A stretch of 64,000 nt of DNA from Armillaria gallica (Eukaryota; Basidiomycota; Agaricomycetes; Agaricales; Physalacriaceae), in assembly GCA_037576215.1 (NCBI GenBank), contig JBANDB010000003.1:1736001-1800000 (forward strand), written 5' to 3'. This document shows, one piece after another, positions 23,942 through 35,056 of this stretch (position 1 is its first letter; each line of letters begins with the position of its first letter). The position numbers and the translations under genes are program-made. Below the pieces are notes generated by a model, which was not told the DNA's origin, did not search any database, and saw only the letters and a list, made by a program, of their open reading frames with translations.

Positions 23942-25010
23942 CTACGTGTGATGGCCTTCTTCACCAACCCTCTCCTGCTAAATGTCAGAGCTATCCTGAC
24001 AGATTTCACTCTCTGAGTCGACGCTGACGTCTCCCAGGGATTCTGCTGGGGCGCAATGACAGTGTATGGTATCTCTACCTCGGAGCCATCCTCGCGGGCA
24101 CCACCTTCCCAGGAGTCTGCCACTGGAGTGGAGTGGCCATACTCGTTGTCTATCTCCCGCTCAAGAGCCTCGAGGTCGTGGCTCGTCATGGAATTCGATT
24201 GGGAGCTCCGACTTCCCGGTGTACTGTTTCGGAAGCGAAGTGAGCCTGATGTTACACTGCCCTGCCGAGAGCTGTCTGGGCGAGTGTGACCTGCTACGAC
24301 ACGCCTAACAAAGAGTGTCGGAGCAACTCCCTGTATGACCGTGACGTCTGTTCGATGTGAAGACAGGGAAGGAATGTGGGTTTACCCTTGCAGCCGCAGC
24401 TAGAGTGTCAAAGTGAATCAATGAAATGACATTGCGAGCGAGGAAGGCAATGCACAAGATCAAGGATATCGAGTAAAGCGCTGATGACTCTACCAAGACC
24501 TCGAGGACATGATGATAATCCTTGAGTTCACCTCCTGCTCGTGCAACGGTGACAATGCGGTAGATGATGAGTGAGGTGCACCACAAAGTTGAAGCGAGCA
24601 CGAAGGATGTATAGATGATATATCCAAAAATGGACCCGTACAGATTGATGTATCCTTTGTATGTATCAATGATTTTGAAGACGACGTTGAAAGGTTTGAG
24701 GATAAATCGACAAAGTAGACAACCGGGGTGATCATACAAATTGCGGATATGAGAAAAATGACAGGAAGCAGAATAGCAAGCCACCGCCGTCCCCAGACCA
24801 ACCAACAACGCCAAATCTACACTTTGTAAGCTGTAGTAAAGTATCCGAGTGGAGTCAGACGTACCATTGTGGAGTCTGCAAGGCACCCACAGTACTCGCG
24901 CCAATTGATGTCACAGGACTCATGTACACCACATATTTTGTCCATAGATTTTGTCCATGGTCAACAAATATAGAGTCGATTTTCTACCAGGTAACTGCTA
25001 GGAAGTATAC
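23942..25010 (-). pseudogene. 5'-truncated multi-pass membrane gene, inverted copy 1
   Basis: Opposite in strand to the AAA-ATPase-like gene. It retains the later exons of the membrane family described at 30686-32037: the WLVWGRRWL block, the ILYYS..YTSFVLASTLWC spans, the RIVTVARAGG loop and the tail. It lacks the first exons (no counterpart of MAAAVPPD). About 11 nt are missing in the CSILADSTM region. The tail holds a TAG where the other copies have CAG (SDIQ). It is therefore a pseudogene. Its counterpart in copy 2 is at 43985-45050. Confidence 0.6.
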
Positions 25011-25381
25011 CGTCGTCGCCACATGCATATCAGCAATGAGCAGGTAATTTCGAGATCGCCATTGTACTATCGAAGGTAGTAAAGCACAGTATCGGTGTGC
25101 TGGTCATGAACATCCAGTTAGTTGGTCGAATTATATTTTTACTGAAATTGAGGATGTCCAGCTTGGTACTGAAATGAGTAGCGAGGTAAAAATATTCGTG
25201 GGAGAAATTACTGTAAAATATTCATACGGAAGTCGATGAGGATGGGACGCACTGACAGCTCGGTCACGCCCTTCAACGTCGACCACCACGACGTCAACCA
25301 CCACCAACTACAGTCTCCCCCGGGTTATCAATGCAGCTTTTTCTGATGAACTAATAGCTCATCAATATTGCCTCGCAGCGG

Positions 25382-25660
25382 ATGGTAGACCTTTGGAATG
25401 CTGGAGACGCGTTTGGCGTGGAGCTCGAGGGTAACCGGCATTTGGGTACTGGTGAGCTTGATACGACCATCTCCAATGCAAAACCCATTGAATTCGTCTT
25501 CTGTAGGGACAGATGGCATCGAGCAGCATTCGACGCTAGCAGTGGGACCGCCGGATCGTCCAAACCCATCCAAAACGTCTGCGACTCCGTCGACTGAGAC
25601 AACGACCGCCACCCTCACTCTCAGACCGGCGGGACGTACGAAGGGCTACCGCCGTTCATG
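25382..25660 (+). other. Short unassigned frames, conserved in both copies
   Basis: Three overlapping frames (+25382-25597, +25398-25661 and -25328-25618) are all open here and in copy 2 (47764-48043). Substitutions between the copies do not single out one frame, as each shows both silent and replacement changes. One of them may be a real exon upstream of the hypothetical gene at 25782. Confidence 0.25.
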
Positions 25661-25781
25661 ATGGTCGTGAGCATCGGCAACCCTCAGCACTACTGTAGGG
25701 CATATTCCTCGGTTTGCTCAGAACGTCGGATTCGGCTCGCATGTCGATACGAAAGCCCAGGAGCCCTTCTTGGTTGTCGGA

Positions 25782-26321
25782 ATGGCCGTTTTCAAGACTA
25801 TGGAAGAATCGCGGTCGAACGATTCACTCGAAACGTCTTTCTGTACTGTGCGTCGCGGCCAATCAAACGTCGACGGCGACGGCGACGCTTTGAGGATCTA
25901 CACGCGCGCCGTTCTATGGGCTAGGACAAGTCCGGATGTGGAGCCTTCCGTTCTCAACACTGCAATGGGCGTGTCAGAATCGTCGCTGTCATTTTATTCT
26001 CCTTCGAATAAGCCTTCAGATGTGTCCTACTATGTGTCAACCTTATCGAAGTTCTGGATTAGCTTCCTGCGGAGATATGGTGAGTGAATCACCTATCTTC
26101 TCTGACCAGTGACTGTACTTGTCATTTCAGAGCTTAGCACGATGCGGCATCTCAAGAAGACACATATATGCGTAGTCTTCACAAGCTGGGTGCCGTACAT
26201 GATTGGCGCACAGTCGGACATTGGAGAATATATTGTCCGGCTGGATAGAATATCGCCGACTAGCATCGTCTTAGGCGATAGGTTGAAGATCCAGAAACTA
26301 CTGGACAAAGTTGCAAGCTAA
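25782..26321 (+). CDS. Hypothetical protein, copy 1
   Basis: The ATG at 25782 (MAVFKTMEESRSND) opens a frame to a donor at 26080 (TATG then GTGAGT). The intron ends at 26130 (TTTCAG) and the second exon continues in frame to the stop at 26321 (ending KIQKLLDKVAS). The frame is also open for a few codons upstream (FLVV), so an earlier exon is likely. In copy 2 (48164-48703) the first exon carries two compensating 1-nt indels and the second is shifted by loss of a CA. No domain is recognised; the sequence is soluble, mixed in charge and lacks low complexity. The function is unknown. Confidence 0.35.
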
Positions 26322-26399
26322 GACCTGGAAGAAGGGGACGATTAGCTGGTATGTCAGGACTTCGTTGCCCAAAGAATATACTAGTAACTCATACCTTCT

Positions 26400-27010
26400 A
26401 AATGGATTGGAAGACGATGAACAGGCGTGCGGCACTCTGACATGTCAAGAACGATGTAGGTACATGATATACCTCTGATGCCTCTGTACTGAGCAATTCC
26501 GTGGCAGTACTCCAAGCATCGGCACCCGGCCGCCCACACTCAGCCTGCATCCAGACATTCAGAACGGCCAGTCGCTTTAGCTTGCACTTACCTGCGTCTT
26601 ACCCGGACCATAGGCTGGGAGATGTTCCGCATGCTGCAAGCTCCCACACCACACATCCCCCAGCGAGGCCGAACACCCTTTTGAACGATCTAGCGTCCTT
26701 GCTGCTGTAGCTTGCCATTAGTCGGTGCAAGGATCCAAGGAAGGCGCCTGTTCGTCCATTTTTTCCGCCCTGTACAATGAAGTCGATGTGGAGCCTTGTT
26801 AGGCAGCTTGCCCGTTGGTGGAGATCATCTTCAGTATCCGCGCAAGTCCTTAAGGTCCTAAGAATTTTCTCGTGTTCAGCGTCATCCCCGTAAGTCCACT
26901 CCACTGTGTTTAGGTCATCACGGTCGTCGCTGACACCACTCTGAGTTGGATGCAGTCCAATCGTGTCGGGTCCTCCTTCCTTATTGTCCTGCGCCCGCTG
27001 GAGGGCTGCG
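26400..27010 (-). CDS. Hypothetical protein on minus strand, copy 1
   Basis: A minus-strand frame from about 27000 down to 26599 is open and looks protein-like: acidic start, VEWTYGDDAEHEKILRTL, then SFKRVFGLAGGCVVWEL. It reaches a donor-like GTAAGACG near 26595, and a possible exon continues to about 26400. Copy 2 has the same region at about 48780-49380. No family is recognised, and the 5' end near the reductase promoter is not defined. It could be a chance frame. Confidence 0.3.
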
Positions 27011-27243
27011 AAAAAGGAGAACGTGGCGCGACACTAAGCTTGAGGCCGGCGCATCATTGAGGCGAGGGTGAGGGCGAAAGCGTCACGGCGTCCGTCAGCA
27101 AGGATCTGCCGACAATATCCTCTCTGCCAGGCTCTCCTGCCAACAAAGGCAGCTTCCAGTCGTGTCACGGTTCACATCACGAGAGGATAACGAGAGGATA
27201 CAAAGACGCACGGGCTACTTTTCCAGGCTTCCCTCCGCCCACG

Positions 27244-28946
27244 ATGTCCCTTCCAAGTACAAATATGTCCTTCGGTCGGTTCCAAGCTATTCCGATGATC
27301 CGAACTCACAAACGGTTTGTAGTACGCCTTGGATCATCTGGGATGAAGGTGTCAAAGATTATCCTTGGCTGCACAGTATATGGGAGTTCCGATTGGTATG
27401 GTTGGGTGCAAGATGAAGAAGAGAGCATCAAGCAGATCAAGGCTGCGTACGTCATTGTCTACGTCTTTTTCTAATACTCATCTTGCTCTTCACTAGTTAC
27501 GATCTCGGAATCAACACCTTTGATACCGCAAATGTAACGATTTTGCTTGCCCTTTTCCCTAACCGACCTTCGCATATGTTAGATCTACTCTAACGGACAA
27601 TCCGAAGTTGTACTAGGGAAAGCCATCAAGCAGCACGATTTGTTACGGGATAAGATTGTTGTAATGACGAAGGTTGGTAGGTTTTGCATCGTTTGCACAC
27701 GAGGATGACATCTGTGCAGGTTTTCCACCCAGTAACACGATCTATGAACGAACGGATCCCAGGTCGAGCATCAGCGTTCGCAGATTACAGCGGATATGTG
27801 AACCAGTATGGACTTAGTCGTAAGGTCCGAGCCTATTGTTACTCCAATTTATATGCTCATCGAAGACTTCAGCACATTTTCGACTCGGTCAAGAGGAGCC
27901 TGGACCGTCTGCAACTGGATTATGTCGACGTTCTTCACTGTCATGAGTTCGACTCCGAGACCCCGATCCATGAGACGGTGAGGGAATTTTGCATTCTATC
28001 ACTCTCATAGACTGAACTCAAATTGTGTAGATGCAAGCTCTTCATGATGTAGTGACAGCTGGTTATGTTCGATATATCGGAATGTCGACTTGTCGCGCTT
28101 GGCAATGTACATCGATTCTCTTTCACACGATGTTGTCATGTCCTGACATCATCTCTTCGCACCTACAGTCCTCATCATGCAAAGTACTACCTTCGAAGGA
28201 GCTATCTCAAGATTACTAACAATCTGCATTTGGAGATTACGCGCTCAACCATCACTTGACTCCATTCGTCGCGGTGGAAAATGACTACAATCTTCTCTAT
28301 CGTGAAGACGAACATGAGTTGTTCCCTGCCTTGAAGGTTTGTTTAGCGTGCAGAATATAGTTCTAGCGATATCTGACATTCACCGCAGCATTTCGGTGTC
28401 TCTTCTGTACCTTGGTCCCCACTTGCTGGTGGTGCTGTCATCCTACCTCTGCATCAGCAGCCTATTACGCTTGTCGGTGTCAGGTATGTGCAACTTATGC
28501 ACGCCCCATCGTTTACTCACTCGCATGACAGAACTGACGAAAGACGTGCAATGTGGCGCAATATGATTATCTCGAGGTAATTTATACCTCTATTTGGGTA
28601 TCGGCGTCTTGACACCTCTTCTCACACATAGGGTGGAAGAGATTGCCAGCCGGAGAAATATCACCATGACGCAAGTCGCCGTTGCATGGTCCCTTAGTCG
28701 AGAAGGTATAGTCAACTGAAGGTGTTGTATCCCATAATCTACTGATGTCTGTGACTCAGGTGTCTGTGCCCTGATCATCAACGTATCATCCATTGCCAAC
28801 CTTTTGGACGCTGTTGGTACGTTCGTGTTATTCGCTTCTATTCTCCGGTAATGGTGTGTTTGATAGGCGGTTTGAATGTGGCGCTTACTCCCGACGAAAT
28901 ACAGTATCTAGAAGAACCGTATATTCCTCAGAAGCTTCATTGTTGA
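27244..28946 (+). CDS. Aldo/keto reductase, copy 1, 13 exons, intact
   Basis: NADPH-dependent oxidoreductase of the aldo/keto reductase superfamily. Exons start at 27244, 27497, 27583, 27720, 27873, 28031, 28169, 28236, 28389, 28532, 28632, 28760 and 28867 and end at 28946; they sum to 1083 nt (360 residues), normal for the family. The catalytic tetrad is visible: Asp77 (FDTAN), Tyr82 (IYSNG), Lys110 (MTK) and His169 (HCHEFD). The conserved N-terminal LGSSGMKVSKIILG and the C-terminal SSIANLLDAV and LEEPYIPQK blocks agree with (TIM-barrel) reductases of the fungal aryl-alcohol/versiconal-type group. One exon is only 15 nt. The cytosolic substrate, likely an aldehyde or ketone, cannot be told. 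A near-identical, equally open copy lies at 49631-51328. Confidence 0.85.
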
Positions 28947-29060
28947 ATATACTTTCTCGTATGTCACGAGGGATGGTGACGACTCGAAATCCTCCATATT
29001 CATCTACTGAATTCTGGATTCGGTTGTCATTGAGAAGCATCGCAGAGCGGGACCTTCCTC

Positions 29061-29846
29061 ATGCCCGCTGTAATTACTCCAAAGAACACGATACAAGTAC
29101 CACCAACACCGACACCATGTGCCCAGCACTGGGCCTCAGTATACAGCAGCTTTCCCAATTAAAACTACTGCGGTCGCCTTTAACACACAAATCAACCAAC
29201 AGTACAGCGCAAACAATCATCTCTATTGAACTGACAGACGTAGTGCCCACCGAAGTACTTACCCAAACCATCGGGCACTTCCTCTCACACCTTTTGAACG
29301 ACCCCGAATGCTGCCATCACCCCAGCTCGTCTCATTCGTGTATTCTGCGCCGACGCACACGTCTTTACGCTCTCCCATCTCAACCATGACATCGGCCGTC
29401 TCCTACAACTAGACACCGCAGCCTTCCGGTCGACTGACTCGTCGTTCATGCCGTTAGATTTCTCTCGGTTCATCTCCTTCGTCCCCGAAGTCGACCCCGA
29501 TAGCTCCAATTCCGTAACGCACCCGGTGTTCAAAGATATCCACGATCTCATGCCGTTGCCTCGACAATTCTTCCCTGGTGCCAGATGGATATCGATAAAA
29601 TACTACAACTTGTGGTATATTGACTCTCTCGCGAGGCTCTAGTTACCGGAGCAAGTAACCGAGCCGAAATTCGTGTGCACGCGCGTGCACACGTGGTACA
29701 CACAAGAGCGTCTACAGAAGAACGGAAAGATGGACGTTATTCCACAGTTCTGCTTCCCAGGAGTGAAGAAGTTGACGACCCGGGGAGGGAAGTACTTGTT
29801 CAACAGCCAAATCATACATGCGTGCTACAATGCACTTCTCTGCTGA
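29061..29846 (+). pseudogene. Unrecognised gene after reductase, copy 1 (decayed)
   Basis: The ATG at 29061 opens a frame starting MPAVITPKNTIQV. Later blocks (TIISIELTDVVPT, the LDFSRFISFVPEVD part near 29450 and the MDVIP..GGKYLF end at 29846) lie in alternating frames. Compared with copy 2 (51443-52248), copy 1 has lost pieces near 29274 and 29310. On the other hand it keeps the frame across LLQLDTAAF, where copy 2 has a stop. A TAG after KLARL/SLARL is shared by every copy, so it may lie in an intron or the gene may be dead in all. The family is not recognised. Two further fragments lie at 32365 and 56215. Confidence 0.4.
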
Positions 29847-30685
29847 CGAACCAATGAACGACATTTGTTTCATGAATTGCTTGGACAGAAATGCTAACTC
29901 AGCAAGAGTGGGCGGTCTTCCTAGATTCATGTCAAGTGCATGATACACGACGATACGGTTTATCGATGAACTACGAGCCGCTTGAAGGTGCACACGGTGA
30001 ATGAATCAAAAACATTTAAGGTTTCGTTTTTTACCAGGTAAAATGCACTGACCTCTGCTGTGCAAGAAACTTTCTAGGTGGCGCGGCTATACTTGCGGCG
30101 GTATATTCCTCGAGGTCAGTCTAGTGCGTATTCCGTCAATGAAATCAAACTGAACTTGATTTACTGTCATTTAAGATAGAAGCTCGCATAAAGACATCAC
30201 TGTGCCTGTCCTTGCCATATCAGACATCACCAATCGTAAACATTGCGGTATGATGTATACATTTGTTGCGATGAGATTCTATTGGCAGAGAATCTCAGCA
30301 CGGTGTTTCCTGACCTTACAACTCGATGTGTAGTATGTTTTCGGCCTATCTGGTGGACTTCATACAGACGTTCCTGTGTTGGCTAACAATACAGGCCATT
30401 AGCACTAACACTAGGACACCTAAATATATATATATGCTCCGTATACTCGAACACTCGGCGCTGGTGGAGATGGACTTGATTATTGATATCAAGGGTCTAA
30501 GAATAACTCGTCTTTGCGCCCTTACTCGGAGCGCTGAGGTGGATCTTTCTCGGCGTGCGGACCGCCTTTTCAATGATTCGACGGTTGCTTGCTGTCCTAC
30601 GGAATGATATATAATGAGGGGTGTGTTATGTGTCAATTTCCTGGATCATCTACGTTCACGCTGCGCGCGTACTTCAAGTTCTTTC
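29847..30685. other. Spacer with deletion junction, upstream of membrane gene 1
   Basis: At about 29995-30005 copy 1 jumps directly from a position matching 52395 to one matching 53866, so roughly 1.47 kb, including a Pop8-like gene, is missing relative to copy 2. The segment from 30040 to 30310 (GGTAAAATGCACT, then TATTCCTCGAGGTCAGTC) is repeated at 35180-35760, 53880-54130 and 57880-58080. The region from 30430 to 30685 is the promoter-proximal part of the membrane gene. Confidence 0.5.
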
Positions 30686-32037
30686 ATGGCCGCTGCCGTT
30701 CCACCAGACGTTACCATCGATAACGCTATCATACTTCAAGGACTCGATAATTCATTAAACGCAACAATACTCTACTCTCTATTATGCGGTGTGTATATTC
30801 ATTCATCCACTGGCAGATACAGGTGTCTCATCATTTCTGCACCTAGGCTTATACACTGGAATTCTTGCCGTCACGTTGTGGACTATCTGTAAGGGGAATA
30901 CTTCTGTCTACTGCCTTATACAGGCTGAAGTGAAATGGTACAGCTACTGTGAAGTCTCAACACATCGGGCGAGCCATGGTCATCATCATACTCCTCCTAC
31001 ATATCACTACAATCATTGGTTTGGCCTTTACCTGGTCAAAATTCGACTCTGCATTCGTTGGCCATGGACAGAATCTATGGTCGAAATTTGATGCTTATCT
31101 CAGTTCCGACGGTTTGTCATCAATTGGTACTGTGAGTACCATCTGTAGCATCCTTGCAGACTCCACAATGGTATGTCCAACTCAACTCGGAGACTTTACT
31201 ACAGCTTAGAAACTGTAGATCTGGCGTTGTTGGCTGGTCTGGGGACGGCGGTGGCTGGCTGTTTTGCTTCCTGTCGTTTTTCTCATTTCCGGAACTGGTA
31301 CGATCACCCCGGTCTTTTACATTGTTGATTTATCCTCAAGCCTTTGTGCAGTTTTCAAAATCATTGTTACATACAACACCAACTCGTTCGGGCCCAGTTA
31401 TCGATATGTAATTTATCCATCCTTCTTGCTTGCCTCAACGTTGTGGTGCACCTTGCTCATCATCTACCGTGTTGTCACTGTTGCACGAGCAGGAGGTGGA
31501 CTCAAGGATTACCATCATGTCCTCGAAGTCTTGGTAGAGTCCTCAGCTCTTTGGTCGATATCCTTGATCTTGTACATAGCCTTCCTTGCTCGCAATGACA
31601 TTAATTCAGCGATCTACTTTGACATTCTAGCAGCATTTGCAAGGGTAAACTCACATTCTTTCCCTGTCTCTTCGCATCTAACAGACATCATACAGGGAGT
31701 TGCTCCAACAATCCTTGTTGGGCGCGTCGCAGCAGGTCACGCTCGCCCAGACGACTCTTGGCAGGGTAGTGTCATATCAGGCTCACTTCGCTTCGGGGCC
31801 CATTCTGGAAGTCGGGGTGCCCAATCGAATTCCATGACGAGCCACGACATTGAGGCTCCTGAGCTGGAGATAGACAAGGAGTACGGCCATTCCACTCTGG
31901 CGGAAGGTGGTGCCTGCGAGGATGGCTCCGAGGTTCGGCGGGGCCTGGGAGGCATCAGCGTCGACTCCTCAGGTAGTCACTATATCCGTCAGGATAGCTC
32001 TGACATTCAGCCGGAGAGGGATGATGAATACGGATGA
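30686..32037 (+). CDS. Multi-pass membrane protein (Agaricomycete family), copy M1
   Basis: Exons 30686-30788, 30847-30888, 30944-31170, 31219-31297, 31352-31644 and 31696-32037 sum to 1086 nt (361 residues). There are about seven hydrophobic spans: around LYSLLCGLYTGILAVTLW, AMVIIILLLHITTI, CSILADSTM, WLVWGRRWLAVLLPVVFLI, YPSFLLASTLWCTLLIIYR, LWSISLILYIAFLA and the segment ending LVGRVAAGH. A hydrophilic C-terminal tail follows (EAPELEIDKEYGHS). The intron positions were set with paralogue M4, whose frame demands an intron just before VFKII. This is a widespread uncharacterised family in mushroom fungi with receptor-like topology, but a receptor role is only a guess. Five copies occur in this window. 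Confidence 0.7.
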
Positions 32038-33388
32038 ACAGGCATGGTTTCTTCTTGATCGTGTTCCGTACCTAACTTTGTTCCCTCGTTGTTCCGTTGA
32101 TCTTAAAGTATATCCGTAGTGCTCTCCCTTGTGCGATCGGTATTCTTTACCTTTACTTCTAAAGTGCCGAATTCACCTGAAGGTCAAGGACACGGTGTAA
32201 TGGTTAACGTAAAATCCCTACGTTGTCTACAAGCAATCTTGTACTAGCCACGCCTCCACCAGCGAATATTATGTGTATTAGTTTCATTATGTAGCATTTC
32301 AATACAGCGATCTAACATAAACCCCCTCGTCAGATTTCTGTCTGTCCATTTCCTTATGGTCCCAATTCCGTAACGCGCCCGGTGTTCAAAGATATCCACA
32401 ATCTCATTCCGGTGCTTCGACGATTCTTCCCTAGTGCCAGATGGATATTGACTCTAAACTCGCGAGGCTCTAGCTACCGGAGCAAGTAACCAAGCCGGAA
32501 TTCAGGTGCACGCGGTACACGCAAGAGCGTCTACAGAAGAACGGAAAGATGGACGGTATTCCATAGTTCGACTTCCCAGGATCCCAGGAGTGAAGTAGTT
32601 GACGATCCGGGGAGGGAAGTACTTGTTCAGCAGCCAAATCATACATGCACGTCTCTGTTGACGAGCCGTACACACGATATGGTTTATTGATAAACTACGA
32701 GCCGCTTGAAGTCGCACACGGCGGATGACAATCGGACTCCACTGATCTGCATCGACGAAAACGTAACATGCAAAACGACAGAAGAAAGGTTGTGATAGCA
32801 GAGCAAAGAAGACATATAACAGATGATGCGACAGAAACATAGAAGAAAGAGAAACTAGATAATGTTATGACCGACTCGAAATCTTCCGCGTGAGAACTCT
32901 TTCGTTGTCATGATCAGTTGCCAGTCGCGTCAGCGACGCGGGGGATCTCTCCTTCAAGAGTACCTCTTTGAATCACTTCTTGACGGCAGCAGTGTTCGCT
33001 CAGTTACCGTTGAGGGGAGATAGTCGTTGAATGTGGAAACGACCAAAGGTTTAGGATGCATCTATACAGTCGCACCAATACAACTATGTATCGGTGACTC
33101 CCGCCTGAAGGACAAGGTATAAGGACACGATCACCCGCCAAAGTACGAATTTTGCTTACCTGGGCCACGACCGCTCAACCGCGTTTTATAGCTAAAACCA
33201 CACGTCTTTTTCATTCCAAGAATCGGCGTGCCCTATGGATATACGAAGCTTCAAATATATGGCGCGGATGCTCATCATGACATGGCTGGTGGGGTGTAAA
33301 GAAGAACAGGCAAACGAGACTAAGCATTGTCGGGCCACCGCACGTATCCGTCCTAATGGGCAAGTCGAATCATGGCACTGTTCGGCTG
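32038..33388. other. Spacer between membrane gene M1 and Pop8-like gene
   Basis: A fragment of the unrecognised post-reductase gene lies at about 32365-32662 (RPVFKDIH-like codons, then MDGIP). The rest matches 55889-57362 in copy M3. A minus-strand frame at 32502-32840 overlaps it, but the plus-strand relic explains the conservation better. Confidence 0.4.
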
Positions 33389-33750
33389 TCAGAAGTCTTC
33401 TTCGTATAGCGCTGCCGATGTGCTACAGAGCGCAGGCAGGAACGACGATTCCTTTTGCAGTGATATTCTGGGCGTCAGGGCTGAGGTGACAGCAGCAACA
33501 ATCATCATTGAATCCCTTTTAAACCAACATCAGCACCAGGGAAATGTTCGAAAAATTCTACTCACCCTTTTGTCGTTCGTAAGACCATCTCAGTACCGTC
33601 CTAGACCACCGACAGGATATCTAGGTATATCGACCCGCCAGCGATGCCAAAAGTTTGTACGAGAGCGCTCTGTATGGCCTGACGCAAGGAGAGTGCATCG
33701 GCTATCTTCGGAGATACTGAGAATCGCATATAATGGTGATCCGTATTCAT
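33389..33750 (-). CDS. Rpp14/Pop5/Pop8-family RNase P/MRP subunit-like, copy 1
   Basis: Exons 33566-33750 and 33389-33515, with a 50-nt GT-AG intron, sum to 312 nt (103 residues). The start MNTDHHYMRFSVSP and the central LRQAIQSALVQTFGIAGGS-IYLDIL core match the Rpp14/Pop5 fold (beta strand, helix with the (A/S)L-Q-FG(I/V)-GG signature, beta strand). The splice joins TEMVLRTTKG to DSMMIVAAVTSAL, completing the last strand and helix. Such proteins are small subunits of RNase P and RNase MRP, acting in tRNA and rRNA processing in the nucleus. The length fits fungal Pop8. It lies head-to-tail behind membrane gene M1 on the opposite strand. The family call rests on pattern recognition; an upstream exon cannot be excluded. 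Confidence 0.6.
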
Positions 33751-33970
33751 CAGGCTCTGATGTACGTCGTGGTAGGAGATCAAGAATCGTTCTTTACATA
33801 AGCCCTCGTCGTTCACTGCCAAACACTCTACTTACATCTTCCACCAAGTAGCCAACACTGCAGAGGCTGGCCATGGTGCATCTTTAATAGCTTAGAACGG
33901 GACCTTAAATGGTCAATTTCAGCTTCAGTTTTTACGCCCTTGCTTTGCGCGCCGTAAAACGAAAAGGTAC

Positions 33971-35056
33971 ACGGCCAGAGCTTCGGATAGCCCTTGTTTG
34001 CCTCGGAGATCGTCGCGCGGCACTTGAAATGGAATTTGAACTCAGTACAACTTGCGATGAAACATAGTCTCAAAAGGAGTGTTAGTACAAAATTTAGCCC
34101 CAAAATTCATACTCAACACATTTTTCGAGAACATAGACCCTAGCTTTGTTCAGTTTACATCGCAGCACCATATTGTTCGGCATGGTTCCGCCGGAACGTG
34201 CAAAGACGTGACCTGTTGATCGTTGTTTGCCGCAATGTTGGACTTTGAAGTCCAACCATCACCGGTGCACCATCGTTGCTGTGTGCTTAGTGCTGCGGGG
34301 CTCTTTCTTGCTGTCGAGTCTCTCTCTTGTTGCTGCGCCTTTCTGTTTGCTTGGTCTGGCTTCTTACTCTTGGGACTTCCTGGCTATTCTGGCTATTCTA
34401 TACAGCTGACTTGGACTCGCATCTGAAGCAACCATGGCCTGTTCTCTTGGTAAGTTCCTTCTTTGTTTATTGTCCAGTGACTGATATACTTTTGAGTCTT
34501 GAGGTTTTCGGTAGCAGGTTCATCAAAGCAGAAGGTCGCGTCCTATCCGAGGCCAGGTACAGCCTAGAGAGATGTATGCCGGTCGTCCCATTATCTGAAA
34601 TACAGTGTATGCCGGTGTCATCTCTTATTCATATTGGAGATTGCTGACCTTTGATGTATAGGTATCCATCACCGTTATAATGCAATATGGAGTTGTCGGC
34701 TCCTGGGTATTTGTTGTTAGAAGATCAGGACATGATAGATATGCGGTATTGATCATTAGCATTCAGAGACTCTTGTACTTAGCTTGTGGAATATCATATC
34801 TATTATCTATAGTATTAGAATTAAGAGCAAGGACTGGTATTAGAACGAAATGAACGCCTGCCCCTACCCTGAGCGGTATCTGTCACATGGCTTGATCGGT
34901 TTGAACTGGGGCCGCAAAAATATAACCCACGCTTAACCCCACCGGCAGATAGGTTTGGGTTCACCGTGCAAAATTTGCAGTAAGTTTAATACCTATTAAA
35001 CATGGGTCTAGATGCTGTGGTTTAACAACAGTTCAATAGGGTTTCCGCCCTGTGTA
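33971..35056. other. 1.09-kb sequence present only in copy 1
   Basis: Copy 2 runs uninterrupted from AAAAGGTAC to CTTAAGTCC near 53775. In copy 1 the two parts are separated by about 1.09 kb, and GTAC occurs at both borders (33967-33970 and 35057-35060). Inside is an 18-bp palindrome at 34236 (TTGGACTTTGAAGTCCAA) and a short hydrophobic frame. No transposase or LTR structure is proven. Confidence 0.4.

Larger units (their letters stand above)
19820..33970. repeat. Segmental duplication, copy 1
   Basis: This is the left copy of a large duplicated block. Its segments match copy 2 in the same order and orientation: 19820-22980 with 36985-40111, 22962-25060 with 42982-45110, 25205-29995 with 47586-52395, and 30005-33970 with about 53866-57830. 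Copy 1 lacks about 1.47 kb present in copy 2 at 52396-53865. Copy 1 gives empty-site sequences for the insertions in copy 2. Confidence 0.8.

Noticed and set aside
24056..24308. Plus-strand frames opposite the inverted membrane pseudogene
   Set aside because: They mirror the Asp/Glu/Ser-rich tail of the membrane family on the other strand.
29712..29993. Minus-strand frame repeated at 32502, 52058 and 56452 as a possible conserved gene
   Set aside because: The plus strand of the same DNA encodes a better block (KMDVIP..GGKYLFNSQ) ending at a shared stop. The repeated minus frame follows from duplication alone.
30889..30943. Longer read-through frames in membrane gene M1 (for example 30789-31091)
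   Set aside because: They cross intron sequence. The spliced model keeps hydrophobic spans shared by M1, M3 and M4 and sums to a multiple of three.
32185..32250. tRNA-like GGTGTAATGGTTAACG sequence, also near 56050
   Set aside because: No acceptor stem, anticodon arm or T-loop (GGTTCRA) could be folded around it.
34234..34930. Possible copia-type LTR starting TGTTGGAC, flanked by GCCGCAA on both sides
   Set aside because: The right end does not terminate in CA and has no inverse of the left end, and no second LTR or internal region was found.
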